From positions 1 through 64,000 of the forward strand of contig CAJNDS010002761.1 in NCBI GenBank assembly GCA_905221605.1: a stretch of DNA of 64,000 nucleotides, in the 5' to 3' direction. The position numbers were made by a program, and so were the translations under genes. Shown here in pieces: positions 1-11,049 of this stretch. The stretch is from Symbiodinium natans (Eukaryota > Sar > Dinophyceae > Suessiales > Symbiodiniaceae). Position 1 is the first letter of the stretch, and the number at the start of each line of letters is the position of its first letter. The notes under the pieces are model-generated. The model was not told the DNA's origin. It saw nothing but the letters and a program-made list of their open reading frames with translations, and did no database searches.

Positions 1-130
1 GGGGGGGGGGGGGGGGGGGGGGGGGGGGGTGGGAACAACAACATCGAGAACCTGGGTTTAACCTGGGTTCAACCTGGGTTCAACCACGGTGCAATTTTTT
101 TTTCCGCGTTGAGCGAACAAAAGCGATCCA
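1..130. repeat. Homopolymer G edge and first GGTTCAACCC-type motif cluster
   Basis: The window opens with about 29 consecutive G residues, followed by short imperfect direct copies of a motif close to ACCTGGGTTCA. The same motif family returns at 2240-2390, 2760-2820 and 3190-3540. The G run may be an assembly edge or a true homopolymer; the sequence alone cannot decide. Confidence 0.7.
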
Positions 131-569
131 CCGTCTTGGTGTTTGGGTTGTGAAACCGTGCCTCTGTACTGGCACTCCTGATGGCCCTTTCGGCCCTATG
201 GTACAGGGGGAGGAACAAACCTCCTCCTAAACTGCCATCCTCTTTGGGATGCTACCAGAGGTTGTACCTCATGAGAGGAATGGACCTCCTAGCAAAACGT
301 TCCTCAGGGTTTCTGGTGCACTAGGTGCAAACCGTGAGAGGAAATCGGCCAGGGGTGTGCTCTGGCAGCGAGGATGGACCTCAGCTTTTCATCCCCTTTG
401 AGTTGCTACCAGAGGTTGGTACCTCATGAGAGGTTTGGAACCTCCTGACAAAAGTCCCTCAAGGCCTTTGGTGCACCCAGTGCAGGCTGTTAGAGGGAGG
501 CGGTCAGGGTTCCCCCCTGGTAGCGAGGATGACACCTCTCTGTTGTCCCCGCTGGGAGGATGCAACCTC

Positions 570-2266
570 CTAGGCTGCATCGGCTGGTGGTGCCCGCAGT
601 GGCACCAGTTCCCAGCGGGGCTCCTCCAGGATGTTGCCGAGGGGCCGCGCCAGCCCATATTCGGGCGACGGTAGCTCATAAAGGACTTTCATGTCGATGA
701 GAGCCTCTACGAACACCATGTCCCTCTCTTTTAACTCCCACAGCAACAAGCTGGCCAGCATAGGGATGCTGGCGTGGTGGAGGCCGATTCACCTCTTTAC
801 CTTGCCGCTCAAGGTGGGTGAGTCCTCATCGAACCACCGGAAGAAAGAGACGAGCCGGGTCTGGCTGGGGAACCCGTAGTGCTCCCTGGTGCCCCAATTG
901 GCGACATCCAAACTCGTCAACCTGTGGTATTTTGCCATACCCAGGTAACCCCAGTTTCTCACCCCTTGGTCACGCGGGTGGAGGTAACCCTCCGGAAGGC
1001 GTAGGCCACACCAGAAGCACAACATAATGCACATCTGGAGGAACGAACCGTCCGGTGTTGGGCGAATCGGGCTTACCATCCGCTCGACGGCGAAAGCCCT
1101 GAGGTCCTGGTCTGGGAGCCCAGGGACCTCAACTTGGAGGGTGAACCTCCGGCAGACCTGGGGCCAGGAATCGTACGCCAGCGCAAAGAGTTCCCACTCG
1201 AAGTGGTGGGAGCTCTGGAGGCCTACCTTGAGGACCCAGCGGGGCTCCTGCTCAAGGGTATACACTACCCTCGAGCCACCTCGACCGAGGATGCGCAGGT
1301 ACCTGACCGTGCCCTGGACCTCATACGTGGCCCTGTCAGGCAGCTGGTTGGCTAGGCCATTTCCTCGGCCCCTTTCATTTGCTCGGAGGATTAGGTTACC
1401 TCCCTCTGCTGCTGGCCTGGTGCCCGTGTTAAGGTCTGCCGGGGGCTCTTGGCCTGGCTCCCCCGCGGGGGTTGGTTCTTCACTTTCTTCGACCAACTGG
1501 AGGACCACCCTCCGGACCAATGTTCATCCCCCCATTGCTGCCATCCTTCCCATTCTTCGTGCCCCCAACCAGGGTGGGCATCACGGTTGGCTGGCGGTGG
1601 CGTGGGTGGGACCCGTTGGGCTGCCTGAGAAACAGCCTGCTGCCGTTGCGCCCTGGCTTTCTTGCCCGGCCTTTGTCGTTGCCTCTGCAGGGTATAGTCG
1701 TCGACATACCGCTGCGCCTGGGTTCTGCGCTCCAGCAGGAACTCCCCTTTACCCCGGGCTGCCTGCTCGGAGGGGGAACCTCCCGTTGTCGGTTCTCCCA
1801 AGCCCTGTCCTCCGGAGGCTGCCCCTCCCCTGTCGGTGCTGCGGTGTGTGGCTCTTGGCCGGTTTCCACCTTAGCTGCAGCAGGGGTCGCATTGGAGGCA
1901 CTGGCTTGGGAGGAAGGCCCCTCCTGTTGATCCGTCCCGGCAGGGTGGCTCAGAGCCGCTGGCTCTGAGGAGGGTCCACCCTCCGGCTTTTCTTCTTCAC
2001 TCTTCACCGGGGCCTCCTGGGCCTCCTGGCCCTGGGAGGGCAGGACCTCCGCTTTCATCTCCGCCATTGCGCACGGAGGGGCCTCTGTCTACTGGCGCGA
2101 TAGCCTGTGCTGGCTGGAAAAGGCTGCGGATGGAGGCTGCTATCTCTGGCTTGAATTGCGATTTGCACCGGGGGTCTTTTTTAAAACTACAAGCAGCAGC
2201 AAGTTTTTGCGAAACCGTTTGGGTTTTTAGGGACAGCTGACCAACCACGGTGCAACCTGGGTTCAA
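570..2266 (-). pseudogene. Broken kinase-like protein gene (minus strand)
   Basis: Protein-like sequence runs along the minus strand but changes frame three times. About 2266-2050 reads as a basic N-terminal part, 2067-1800 as an acidic Pro/Glu/Ala-rich stretch, 1801-1500 as a Gln/Arg-rich part with a Trp/Gly tail, and 1520-790 as a domain of about 240 residues. That domain has protein-kinase-like landmarks: a glycine loop (LGRGGSRVVY), a lysine in WVLKVG, a hinge-like VERM, an HPRD...RNWGYL segment where a catalytic loop would lie, and LDVANWG in the DFG position. The frame stays open past one TGA at about 789 down to about 570. The frame changes could be short introns, assembly indels or real decay; I favour decay or indels. 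The DFG motif is not canonical, so activity is doubtful. Homology is inferred from motif order only. Confidence 0.45.
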
Positions 2267-2400
2267 CCCAGGTTCAACCCAGGTTCAACCTGGGTTCAAC
2301 CCGGGTTCAGAACCCGGGTCAGAATCCAGGTTCAACCTGGGTTCAACCTGGGTTGAATCCGGGTTCAATGCAGGTTCAACCCAGGTTCGACCCTTTAAAC
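2235..2400. repeat. GGTTCAACCC-type motif array
   Basis: About twelve imperfect direct copies of a 10-12 bp motif (ACCCAGGTTCA and variants, including CCGGGTTC) lie head to tail. They sit immediately upstream of the broken minus-strand gene, whose first apparent codons are built from this repeat. Confidence 0.8.
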
Positions 2401-2420
2401 CCCCGATAAGCCTCCCCCTT

Positions 2421-3175
2421 AAGACCCCCCTCACTTCTCTAATTTCGAATAATGAAATCTAAAAAACAAATAGAAAAATAAAACAAGATTTGAAGGGGGC
2501 GGTTTAAGCCCCCTTTCCCGCCGTCCCACCCCAACCCCCCCGCTCTTTACTTCTTAAAACAAAAACAATCTCGTCTCTACTCCTCTGAGTTTTGAACAAT
2601 GAAACACAAAAACAAAACAAGATTTGAGGGGGGTGAAATTTAGACTAAAGTCCTTTCTCTCTTCTCCCCTCTTTCCAATTTACAACAGGCAAAATGGGGG
2701 GGGCTGCGCCCCCCCCAACCCCCCCGCTCTTTACTTTTAGAAACAACAACTGTCGTCTTCTTTCAAGATTGAACAACCCAGGTTCAAGCCAGGTTCAACC
2801 CAAGTTCAACCCAGGTTGAAGGGGGCGGAATTTAGACTACATTTCCTTCTCTCTCTTCTTGAAGAGAAGGTAATGTTTAAAGTCTCACTTCTCTGGCTTC
2901 GAATAATGAAATCCAAAAAATAAAACAAGATTCGAGGGGAGTGGAATTTAGAATAAATCCCTTCTCTCATCTTCTTTCAACCCCCCCCTCTTACAAAAAC
3001 AAAAGAAGATTCGAGAAATTCGAGGGGGTAGAATTTAGAATAAATTCTCTTCTCTCTTCTCCTCTAAGTTTTCGAAGAATGAAATACGAAAAACAAAAGA
3101 ATATTCGAGGGGGGTGGAATTTAGAAAAAAAATTCTATAAATTCTCTTCTCCTCTTTTTGCTTTAAGAAACAAAA
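2421..3175. repeat. AT-rich degenerate tandem repeat
   Basis: Four to five diverged copies of a unit of roughly 100-200 bp share the order CTTCTCT...TCGAATAATGAAAT...AAACAAGATTCGAGGGG...GGAATTTAGA. Base composition changes sharply from the GC-rich flanks. C runs occur within it. No convincing coding sequence is seen. Confidence 0.65.
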
Positions 3176-3189
3176 AACAGTCTCGTCCC

Positions 3190-3560
3190 CTTTCAAGATT
3201 GAACAACGCAGGTTCAAGCCAGATTCAACCCAAGTTCAACCCAGGTTCAACCTAGGTTTCGAATTGAATCCAGGTTCAACCTGAATTCAACCTGGATTCA
3301 ACTTGGGTTCAATCCGGGTTCAACTATGTTCAACCCAGGTTCAACCCAGGTTCAACCCGGGTTCAACCTGAGTTGAACTGGATTCAAGAAACCTGGGTTT
3401 AATCCAGGTTTAAACCCAGGTTCAGAGAACCTCAGAACAACTCACACCCTTCAATTAGTTCGAACCCAGGTTGAACCCAGGTTCGAACTCCATTTTAAAA
3501 GGAAAAGAGTTCGAACCTGGGTTGAACCCAGGTTCGAACCGCCCCCCCCCCCCCCGGACC
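3190..3560. repeat. GGTTCAACCC-type motif array ending in a poly-C run
   Basis: A second large cluster of the 10-12 bp motif, with variants in which the central C/T is exchanged, ends at a run of about 17 C (around 3541-3557). Its similarity to 2235-2400 suggests both clusters flank or belong to one larger repetitive element. Confidence 0.75.
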
Positions 3561-4550
3561 TTACTGGGTTCACTTGACTGCTCTCTAAGTGGGTTGGCCT
3601 GCACCTTTCTTTCTGCAGCTCTTCTCTCTTTGTCGCCCTTTCAGAGGTGGAACACGTGCAACGCGTTTATCCTCCAAACAGTCACCACCGTTTGGCACTT
3701 TAAGAACTGGGGCTTTCCTTCAATTATCCAGCCAACTATCACTTGGAAGACCCATTTTGCATGGCTACTTGAAACGGCGCTTCCATCTCTGCACCCTTTA
3801 CCGGTTTCTCGGCACTTCCTTCAGTAATTTATCTTGGGTCTCACCACAAAACGCAGAAAGAGGTTGTTGTTGCCATAACAAACGGCGACTGCCGGGCGCC
3901 ACAGAGGCTTCAGAGTTTGGGTTAGGTTCGAGAAAAAAGAATTTTGTTTTACCGGGCGAGTTAAGTGCCGGATCGTCTCGCCCACAGTCGAGGATGTGTT
4001 ACCAGGTGTGTGGTACCCTAAGAGTGAGCGTAAATCTTTGAATTAACATAAGCTCCATGCTGAAGCTTATTTTACAAAGATGATGCTGCACCGCATTTAA
4101 GTTTTAAGGTAAGTACCGAAAAGCAAGAAATGAAAGCCATGTTGTTCTTACAAGTTTCCCATTTTGCCGTGATGATGTTGGAGACAGGTAATGTGCAGAA
4201 ACAAGGGTGAGGTATATCAACAGCGTGAACGACAAAAACTGGACAAAACGGCATAATATCGATGGCATGTGCGCAAAAAGATCAGGGCGAGCAGCAAGAA
4301 TCAACTCCATTCCAATGTTGTAATGTTTGAGGTAATAATCCAATTTGAATAAATGAATGACAAATTTTTTTTTGGACTGACGCCTCTTTACTACATCAGT
4401 AGCACAGTAGGCCGGTCTTGTTGGGCTCGACATAAAGGGTGAAACAAAGTCAGCGCACACAATCCGCCAGACACACCAAGCAACCACCAAGCAAACAAAG
4501 ACCAAAGAAACAAAGCGAGCAATCGCGCTGAACTACTAGATACCCCACGG
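3560..4550. other. Unassigned spacer
   Basis: No coding signal I can defend was found here. Open frames exist on both strands but have no recognisable motifs or plausible splice context. Confidence 0.5.
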
Positions 4551-5628
4551 ACTCAGTACTCGAAGTCGTCAATGAAGTCCCGGTTCACAAGGAAGAACAG
4601 AGCTTGTGGGGGAATCGCAAATTGCGACATTGCCAGATTCTCAAAACCACCATCATGTAGCCACTGGTGCGACAGCGGTTATTCAAACCGAGGTCATCAG
4701 AAGAGGTTCGGATCACGTACTCGTTGTCAAGGACAGACAACCGACACTCAATGGCGAAAGGATGTTGCAAGTCAGACTCCCTAGGGGGGATGAAAGATGT
4801 GCATATGCCCCATGGTGGTCAGCCAGTGGGGACTTAACAGCAAGAACAATCAAGGCAAGACCGGCCCAGGGCACTCCATGGTGGTCAGCCAGTGGAGTAG
4901 CTCCGAGCTCTGGGTGCTCCATTCACCTTGGCGTACAAGTGCCCACCCAGAGAGGTGTCCGCGCCCGGCACAGGGGGCATATGCCCCATGGAGGTCAGCC
5001 AGTGGGGACTTAACAGCAAGAGCAATCAAAGCAGGACCGGCCCAGGGCACTCCATGGTGGTCAGCCAGTGAGTAGCTCCGAGCACATGGTTCTCCAGTCA
5101 CCCTGGCGAACAAGTGCCCACCCAGAGAGGTGCCCGCGCACGGCCAGAGGGGGGGCGAGAGTAGCTGCAGCTACCGATTCCACGGGGAGAGTCCACAGCG
5201 AGTTACCAAACACTTAACGCCACAGGGTTTATAATAACAACGAGGAACCTCCCAGTCCAGGCATCTCACACAAGGCCACGCAACCTTGGCGCTGGCCTGC
5301 GCATCGGCACGCATCAGGTCCCTCCAAACCCAAACCCGCGAGGTACGTCGGTAAGGAGATGGGAGGGCTCACATCACATTGGTGCCGAAGTGCAAGGATC
5401 TCCATGGTATTGCTACTTTGGTCCAATCAGAGCCTTCAGGTAACATCCACGCGGGCGGGGAGCCCACTTGCCCTGCCGCAGGCCAAGCTCAGACGAGGGT
5501 GACCCTCTAGAGTCTCAAGAGGGCCAGGTTGTTCTACAAGTGGGGAATGGCTCCCTGCCAAGTTAGCGGGTGCATAATCTCCACGTAGAAGTGTCCACAG
5601 CCAGCGCGCCGAACTGCTAGGTCACCCT
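4551..5628. repeat. Tandem unit 1 (diverged duplicate of 5629-6480)
   Basis: This block and the next share, in the same order, a minus-strand terminal exon ending in DDFEY, paired copies of CATGGTGGTCAGCCAGTGG, a GAGGGCTCACATCAC segment (5365 and 6244), and a segment with GAGGGCCAGGTTGT...GTAGAAGTGTCCACAGC (5520 and 6375). Within this unit a further internal duplication of about 175 bp (about 4800-4975 and 4978-5150) repeats the CATGGTGGTCAGCCAGTGG pair. Confidence 0.65.
4572..4695 (-). CDS. Candidate C-terminal exon, copy 1 (ends ...FIDDFEY)
   Basis: Read on the minus strand, a frame contains WLHDGGFENLAMSQFA and ends RDFIDDFEY followed by TGA. It aligns residue by residue at both ends with the copy at about 5646-5765 (WLRDGGFVNLATSHFA ... 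LFDDFEY, then TGA), while the middle diverges. Two copies that keep the same frame and stop suggest a real terminal exon that was duplicated. The upstream exons were not identified. The protein family is unknown to me. Confidence 0.4.
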
Positions 5629-6480
5629 GTGCACTCAGTACTCGAAATCGTCGAAGAGGCCGGGAGCACACATGTAGCACCGAGTGCGCAGGTGCGTCGC
5701 AAAATGCGACGTTGCCAGATTCACAAAACCACCATCACGCAGCCACCGATGCGAATACATTCAGCACCAGCCAAGGCCGTTCACGAGAAGGTTCACAAGT
5801 CCGCCAGCACAGGTGGGGCATAGTCGTACCTTGGCACGGGACGTTGCAGGTGTCAACCTTCTTGATCCGAAGTATAAAGTTGCCCCATGGTGGTCAGCCA
5901 GTGGGGACTTAACGGCAAGAACAAAGGGTAGGACCAGCCCAGAGCACTCCATGGTGGTCAGCCAGTGGAGCCTCTCCGAGCACAAGGCGCAACGTTCTTT
6001 TGACTCACAAGAGTCTCGTCCGACGGCCAAAGCAGGCTTGACTGCTTCGTTCCAATCAGAGCCATCAGGTAAACCCAAGCAGGCGGGGACCCCACCTGCC
6101 CCGCAGGAAGCGGGAGAGTCCCCCAGTCGAAACTTCGCACTCAAGGCCAAGCAACTATCTCCTTGGCCGGTGAGGGTTGAGGGTTCAATAACCAGAATCA
6201 GACCCTCCATGCCCAAACCGACAGACGTCGGCGAGGAGATGTGAGGGCTCACATCACGCTTGGCCACCTACCGATGGGGAGGTAGTCATGTATGGCTGCT
6301 TTGACGCAAGCAGAGATATACACCCAAGCAGGCAGGGAACCCCGCAGCAACCCAAGCACAGGCGAGAATGGCTCTCGTGAAGGCCAGGTTGTCCACAGGT
6401 GCTCGATGGCACATTGCCAGGGAAGTGGAAACCTGATCTCCGCGTAGAAGTGTCCACAGCCCAGAAGCAGCATCCCCTAG
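5629..6480. repeat. Tandem unit 2 (diverged duplicate of 4551-5628)
   Basis: Shares the landmark order described for unit 1, with only one pair of the CATGGTGGTCAGCCAGTGG motif (about 5885 and 5949), so it is shorter. A decayed copy of the motif appears near 6689. Confidence 0.6.
5646..5765 (-). CDS. Candidate C-terminal exon, copy 2 (ends ...GLFDDFEY)
   Basis: Minus-strand frame with WLRDGGFVNLATSHFA, then a Cys-containing stretch, ending GLFDDFEY and TGA. It is the homologue of the exon at 4572-4695. No upstream partner exon is obvious. Confidence 0.4.
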
Positions 6481-6656
6481 CTGGTCTCTCCCAATTGGCA
6501 TGACTCCGTTGTACGACAAGGGGGTGTCACCAGACGAGAGATGGTCAACACTCAAGTCCGAGGGGTTCACACACGGTCGTAGCACATAGAAGCGGGCAAC
6601 CTGCCTACCTAGAGGGGCAAAGGAAAGGAAGATTGGCCGTTTTACCGATGACAAAG

Positions 6657-6944
6657 CTAGAACATCCAGGCAGGACCGGTCCAGGGTAGTCCGTGGCAGA
6701 TGGCCAGTGGAGCAACCACGAAAGAAAGGCCCCCCGTTTTGGTTCGCAGCTCCGAGAAGCGCCAATCATTCACCTGTGCCTCGGGTTCGTCCTCCGCGTC
6801 TGACATGTCATCCATTGGGCAGGGAGAGCCTTCGTCAGTTTCGGAAGAGATGCTAACGACCTCCGGCAAGGTCGCTGCAGGCGCAGCACAGGGCGAGGAG
6901 AGCAAGCACTCTAGGGGCAACACTCGCCGTAGAAAAACAGCCAT
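6657..6944 (-). CDS. Acidic exon-like open frame, unassigned
   Basis: The minus-strand frame encodes a Ser/Asp/Glu-rich segment (SSETDEGSPCPMDDMSDAED) of the kind found in low-complexity protein tails. The plus strand is also open here and reads as a Ser/Lys-rich sequence, so the strand is uncertain. No domain recognised. Confidence 0.2.
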   Translation of the reverse strand: MAVFLRRVLPLECLLSSPCAAPAATLPEVVSISSETDEGSPCPMDDMSDAEDEPEAQVNDWRFSELRTKTGGLSFVVAPLAICHGLPWTGPAWMF

Positions 6945-6984
6945 TCTGTGCTATCAAGAATTTAGGCCGGACCTCCCCCTCTGC

Positions 6985-7171
6985 CCATTTCCTTGACGCC
7001 ATCCGGCTTGCTCTTGCGGCCTCGGTGGCCAACCAAAACATTAAACATTTTTGGTCAGTTTTGAACTTGGAATGGCCTGACACTTCCAAGTTGAAAACTG
7101 ACCAAAAATGTTCAATGTTTTGGTTGGCCACCGAGGCCGCAAGAGCAAGCCGGATGGCGTCAAGGAAATGG
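6985..7171. repeat. Fold-back inverted repeat, 88-bp arms
   Basis: The left arm (6985-7072) and right arm (7084-7171) are reverse complements with very few mismatches, separated by an 11-base loop. Both arms include GGCCTCGGTGGCCAACC and CATTTTTGGTCAGTTTT. The structure would form a long hairpin in DNA or RNA. It could be a non-autonomous foldback or MITE-type element, a source of small RNAs, or a template-switch product. No target duplication was recognised. Confidence 0.85.
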
Positions 7172-7232
7172 AGCCTTGCCCAAGTGTCTGTGTGCCCTGC
7201 AGCGTGATGCCTAGGAACGCATTCAGGCTGAG

Positions 7233-9180
7233 CTAGGCAAGCCTGGCCGTTTCCACGTCCGTGTGCTCAGCAGCTGCGGCCCATGCCTGCAAGGCTTCTT
7301 GAAAGGCTTGGCCAGTGCCTTGTGGCAGTCCACTGTGCGCGTCCATCACATATTTGGCAGTTGCGCAGTGGGACACAAGCACGGCCAGCCAAGAAGGCCA
7401 CCATGGTTGCAGGCGGCACATTGATCTGCAGGTCAGTAATTTTGTTATCAGATTAGGAAAACCAACAACAATGGGCAGCCCTGTCGTACGCTCCAGGGGA
7501 CCTTTTGGTGGAACTTGAATGCGAGCAAAACTGCACCCAGCCGATAATCTGGGTCAGCGTAGCTGAGCATTGCAGGAAACTGGCATTGATGACACTCGGC
7601 AAGTCCGACTGCGCTGTGGTAAGAAAGCCATACCCCACCAGGGACTCCAAAAGCCTTGCTTTGTCCAGCTGCGGGACCAGGAGTCCAACATGTCAGCAAG
7701 GTCGAAATGCTGCAATGCCCACGACAATCTTGGGCACTGCGTGATGATAGGGTCATAAACCTTCAAATACGCTGCCGGAAACGTTTCAGGCAGATGCAGT
7801 AGCGTGTCAGCGATTCCGATCAGCATAGCTGGTTCGGGATGCCGTTCAAAAACACCTCTCAGGCTCTTATGCTCGAAGCTGCTGGCAGTGTGTTGTGAGG
7901 CCGACCTTGCAAGCTTGGAAAGCCGGCACAGGCCTGGCGGATGGGCGTCAGGCCAGGAGGCATAGGGAGATCTGATTTCACTGGAGGGAGTCGTCACACA
8001 AGCATCCAGTCGCGGCCGGCGCAACTGCGGGCTCTTTCGTTGCAGGCTCCTTCGTCAGTGGTTCTCTCTTCCGTTGGGGTGCCGCAAGGGGTTCGAAAAA
8101 CGTCCCGTCCAGCTGGCGGCGGGCTGACAGCTGCCGCAATGGAGCCCCTTGCGGCCCGAGGCTTGAGCCATGGCGCGCGTTTGTGGCACGCCCTGGGCTG
8201 GCAACTGCTGCGGTGTAGGAATCTCCTTCCCTCACCGGCTGGAAGGACACAACACACAGCATTGGGCAGGGGCTCCAGGACGCGCGTTTGCAGACTTGCA
8301 GACTAACAATGGTACCGAGTCGGAGTTGGAGGTGAAAGAGGGACTCCTCCATCCTTCTTGCTGAAGTGTGCGGTGAAAAACCTCCCGCTTATCTCCCCAG
8401 GTGGCCTTCAAAGCCCACGCTTGATGCAGAGGTGGTGTTCCAAAGAGGTCCAGCCCAACTTTGCGCTCCGCAGGCAGCACAGCCTGTTGCCACCTCTTGC
8501 AATCCCTGGGTAGCTGTGAGTTTGGGAGTTTGCAGTGGCGATAGGGAACGTGATGCAGTGGCCAGCAGGCCGAAAGCACATGCCCCTTCTAGAAGCCTGA
8601 TACATTGTGTGTGTGTGGCTTGCGCCCTCCTGACCTTTGTCATGCTGGGGTATGCCCACTCCTACCAAGCTTAGTTTAGTTTGTCCACCTTGGCCTTGCC
8701 TGGGTCTCATCTACAGTAAATCCACACTGACGGCAGTGCCTGAGAGTGGGATAGCTACCAGAGACAAGATTGCGCTTTAGGTGCTGCCTGAGGGTTTGGT
8801 TTGTGCCCGGCGAGGGGAAAGCGGTCCCCGCCTTGTTGAGGGGAGGCGTCGACTGCCCAGGGCCCACAGCGCTGCAGGCAGCAGATATGGCAGTGCTTTC
8901 CCTCTCTGAAGCAGGCGGACAACCCTGTTAGATGGGCCACGCAACCAATTTGCACAGGTAATTGGTGCCTGTGGCCGAGGGGTTCAGTGCAGAATGTCTT
9001 GCTGTGCACCAGAGGGCTGCCCTCTTACTGACACAAACGGGATGAGGGTGGAGGAGGGACCCACAGATTGGGGCTGACCGACTAGGGAAGAAGAGGAGTG
9101 GTTGGTGAAGCTTTGCAGCAAGAGGTGCCACCCTCCAGTGAGAGGCTGAGGCAAAGACCTCATAGGCTTGAGGTCCCACC
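7233..9180 (-). pseudogene. Degraded minus-strand coding relic, unassigned
   Basis: Several minus-strand segments read as plausible protein but in changing frames. Examples are about 8024-7700 (contains FERHPEPAMLIGIADTLLH and RLSWALQHFDLADML), 8580-8235 (CKRWQQAVLPAERKVGLDL), and 7421-7233 (LAVLVSHCATAKYVMDA, ending in a stop). The order and strand are consistent with one decayed gene or mobile-element protein. I recognise no domain. Introns cannot be excluded as the cause of the frame changes. Confidence 0.25.
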
Positions 9181-9419
9181 CTCAGTAGTGGTACTAGTAG
9201 CAGAAGGCTTTACCTGCACAGTCAGCCTCTGCTGCTCAAGTAGTTTGGTAGTACATAGCAGTACGGACTCCGGTCCCAAACACCAAGACGGTGGACTCGC
9301 AAACCAATCTCAACTCGGAAAAAAAATTCGAACCCCCCCCCAACCTTGCTCTATTGCCGGATGTAGCGACCCACCACAGCATGTTTTAGGGTCTTGCAGA
9401 GACTTGCCGCAAGACTTCA

Positions 9420-9484
9420 TGCCATGCTACAACATTGACAGCGAGTTGGAGGCCATGAGTGCCCTTTTCGAAGAAGACGACTGA
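9420..9484 (+). CDS. Candidate C-terminal exon ending in an acidic tail
   Basis: A plus-strand frame ends NIDSELEAMSALFEEDD and TGA. The acidic, helix-forming ending looks like a genuine C-terminus, but the upstream exon structure is not resolved. Confidence 0.25.
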
Positions 9485-9614
9485 CAAAGTCCAAGCGCAA
9501 GTAAGTTGCCGGGCCAGGTTTTGTAGGGTGTGAAGCTGCGGGTTGTTTTTTGGGGGCACAGCTGTTTGGCAAGGGTTCAGGCGGCCTTGTTGTAGGGCAT
9601 TCTTTGCACGCTAC

Positions 9615-9790
9615 CCTTTATATGCGCGGCGCCGTGCGCGGTAGGCGCCATACTTCCTGCGTCGCCTCCTTATTATGCGCGGCGCTACGCGCGGCTGCTA
9701 ATATTCCTTCTGCCGCGCACGGTGCCGGGCCCTTCGGGCGCGGCGCAACTCTTTCTTTTTTGCTAGATTTTAACCGCGTGCCACGCCGCA
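9615..9790. repeat. GCGCGGCGC-rich inverted repeats
   Basis: Several short inverted copies of GCGCGGCGC / GCGCCGCGC-like sequence occur within about 150 bp (for example near 9625, 9675 and 9740). They could form stacked small hairpins. Confidence 0.5.
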
Positions 9791-9799
9791 CCCGGCATT

Positions 9800-11040
9800 A
9801 TAAAAATTACCCATTGCATTCAGTTAACGCACACTGCATGATCTAACCAAGTGAAGAAGCAAACCACCTGGAAGAAGTTCAGGGTACACCTAGGAGGTCC
9901 GCGTTGGTTGGCGGCTGGGCGGGCCCGCTTGAGTTGTACTTTTCGCCCACCCGCCCTGTGCCCAGCTCCAACTTACTCTGCGGGCCGCCTGCCTGCTCGA
10001 CAGATCTGCAGGGTCCCAAAGAGGAGAAGCCGACTTAGGCAAGCCGTACCGCCTTCCAAAGTGGAGTCGCCTGCATTCAATGCCCAAGGGGGTAAATGCC
10101 CGCCTGCCTGTGGGATCCAACGCCTCAAAGGATCTCCCTGCCTGCAGTCTACTTGCTTAAAGCACCCGTGAAGAGACAGAGCAAGTGAAGCGTTGTTCGA
10201 CCCTAGACCCCGCCGCCCCGCCCGTAGGGTTCTAGGTCGAGGTGGCTTGCTTCTCCACTTCCGACGCAGGTTAGGTCATGCAGTGTGCATTTTGCATTGG
10301 TAGTGGTACAGAGTTTGATGCAGTGAAAGATAGTTCATTTACGACAGGCTTTCGAACTGTCGTGTGGCGTTTTATGCCATTGCGGGCATGGTTGAGCTAC
10401 ATGTCTTGGAGCCTTGGGTCACAAGGCAAGGTGTTGCTGTGGAGGCTGAGATGAACTCCAGATCACTACGACAAGTGGTGTGAATCCAGTTGTGATGCCG
10501 ATCTCCATTGGCACGATGCTGGTCATGTTGTTTCTTGGTGGCATTCTTGTCATGCGTCACGGGTCAGGAAGCTCGAAGCACTGCTGGCTGATGCCCAGCA
10601 GGCAAACGCGGATGTGACTGCGACAAAGCGAGCTCATCAAGGCTCGTGAACGTGCAGGGCCACCTGCAAGAGTTGTGACGACAGCCAGAGGCAGGCGGTT
10701 CCATCACGAGGATTGCCACGTACATGTGCTGACTCCTTGCAGCTTTCAGCTACTGTCAGCATATGTTCTATGGATGAGCAGCCTTACGGACTCCAGGCTT
10801 TACGGAGGTCCAGCTGCATGTGAGAAGGCAGAATGATGTGAGCCATTTGCGGATGCCATGCTTTACGGTGTCCAGGCTCGTTTCACTTGAGGTTTCGGTG
10901 AGTTTCGTTGTCGTGAACAAACGAATCTCAGGCGGGGTGAGGAAACCTAATATCCGTGCCCTTTGTACACACTTCATGTAGAGGGAAAGATGTTTTCACT
11001 TGATTTTGGCATGAGCCCACTTTCATGAGAACATGTTGTG
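9800..11040. other. Unassigned stretch
   Basis: No defensible gene was found. A weak hairpin is possible at about 10197-10240 (CGACCCTAGACC and GGTTCTAGGTCG). The lower end abuts the copia relic. Confidence 0.4.
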
Positions 11041-11049
11041 AATTGCAGA

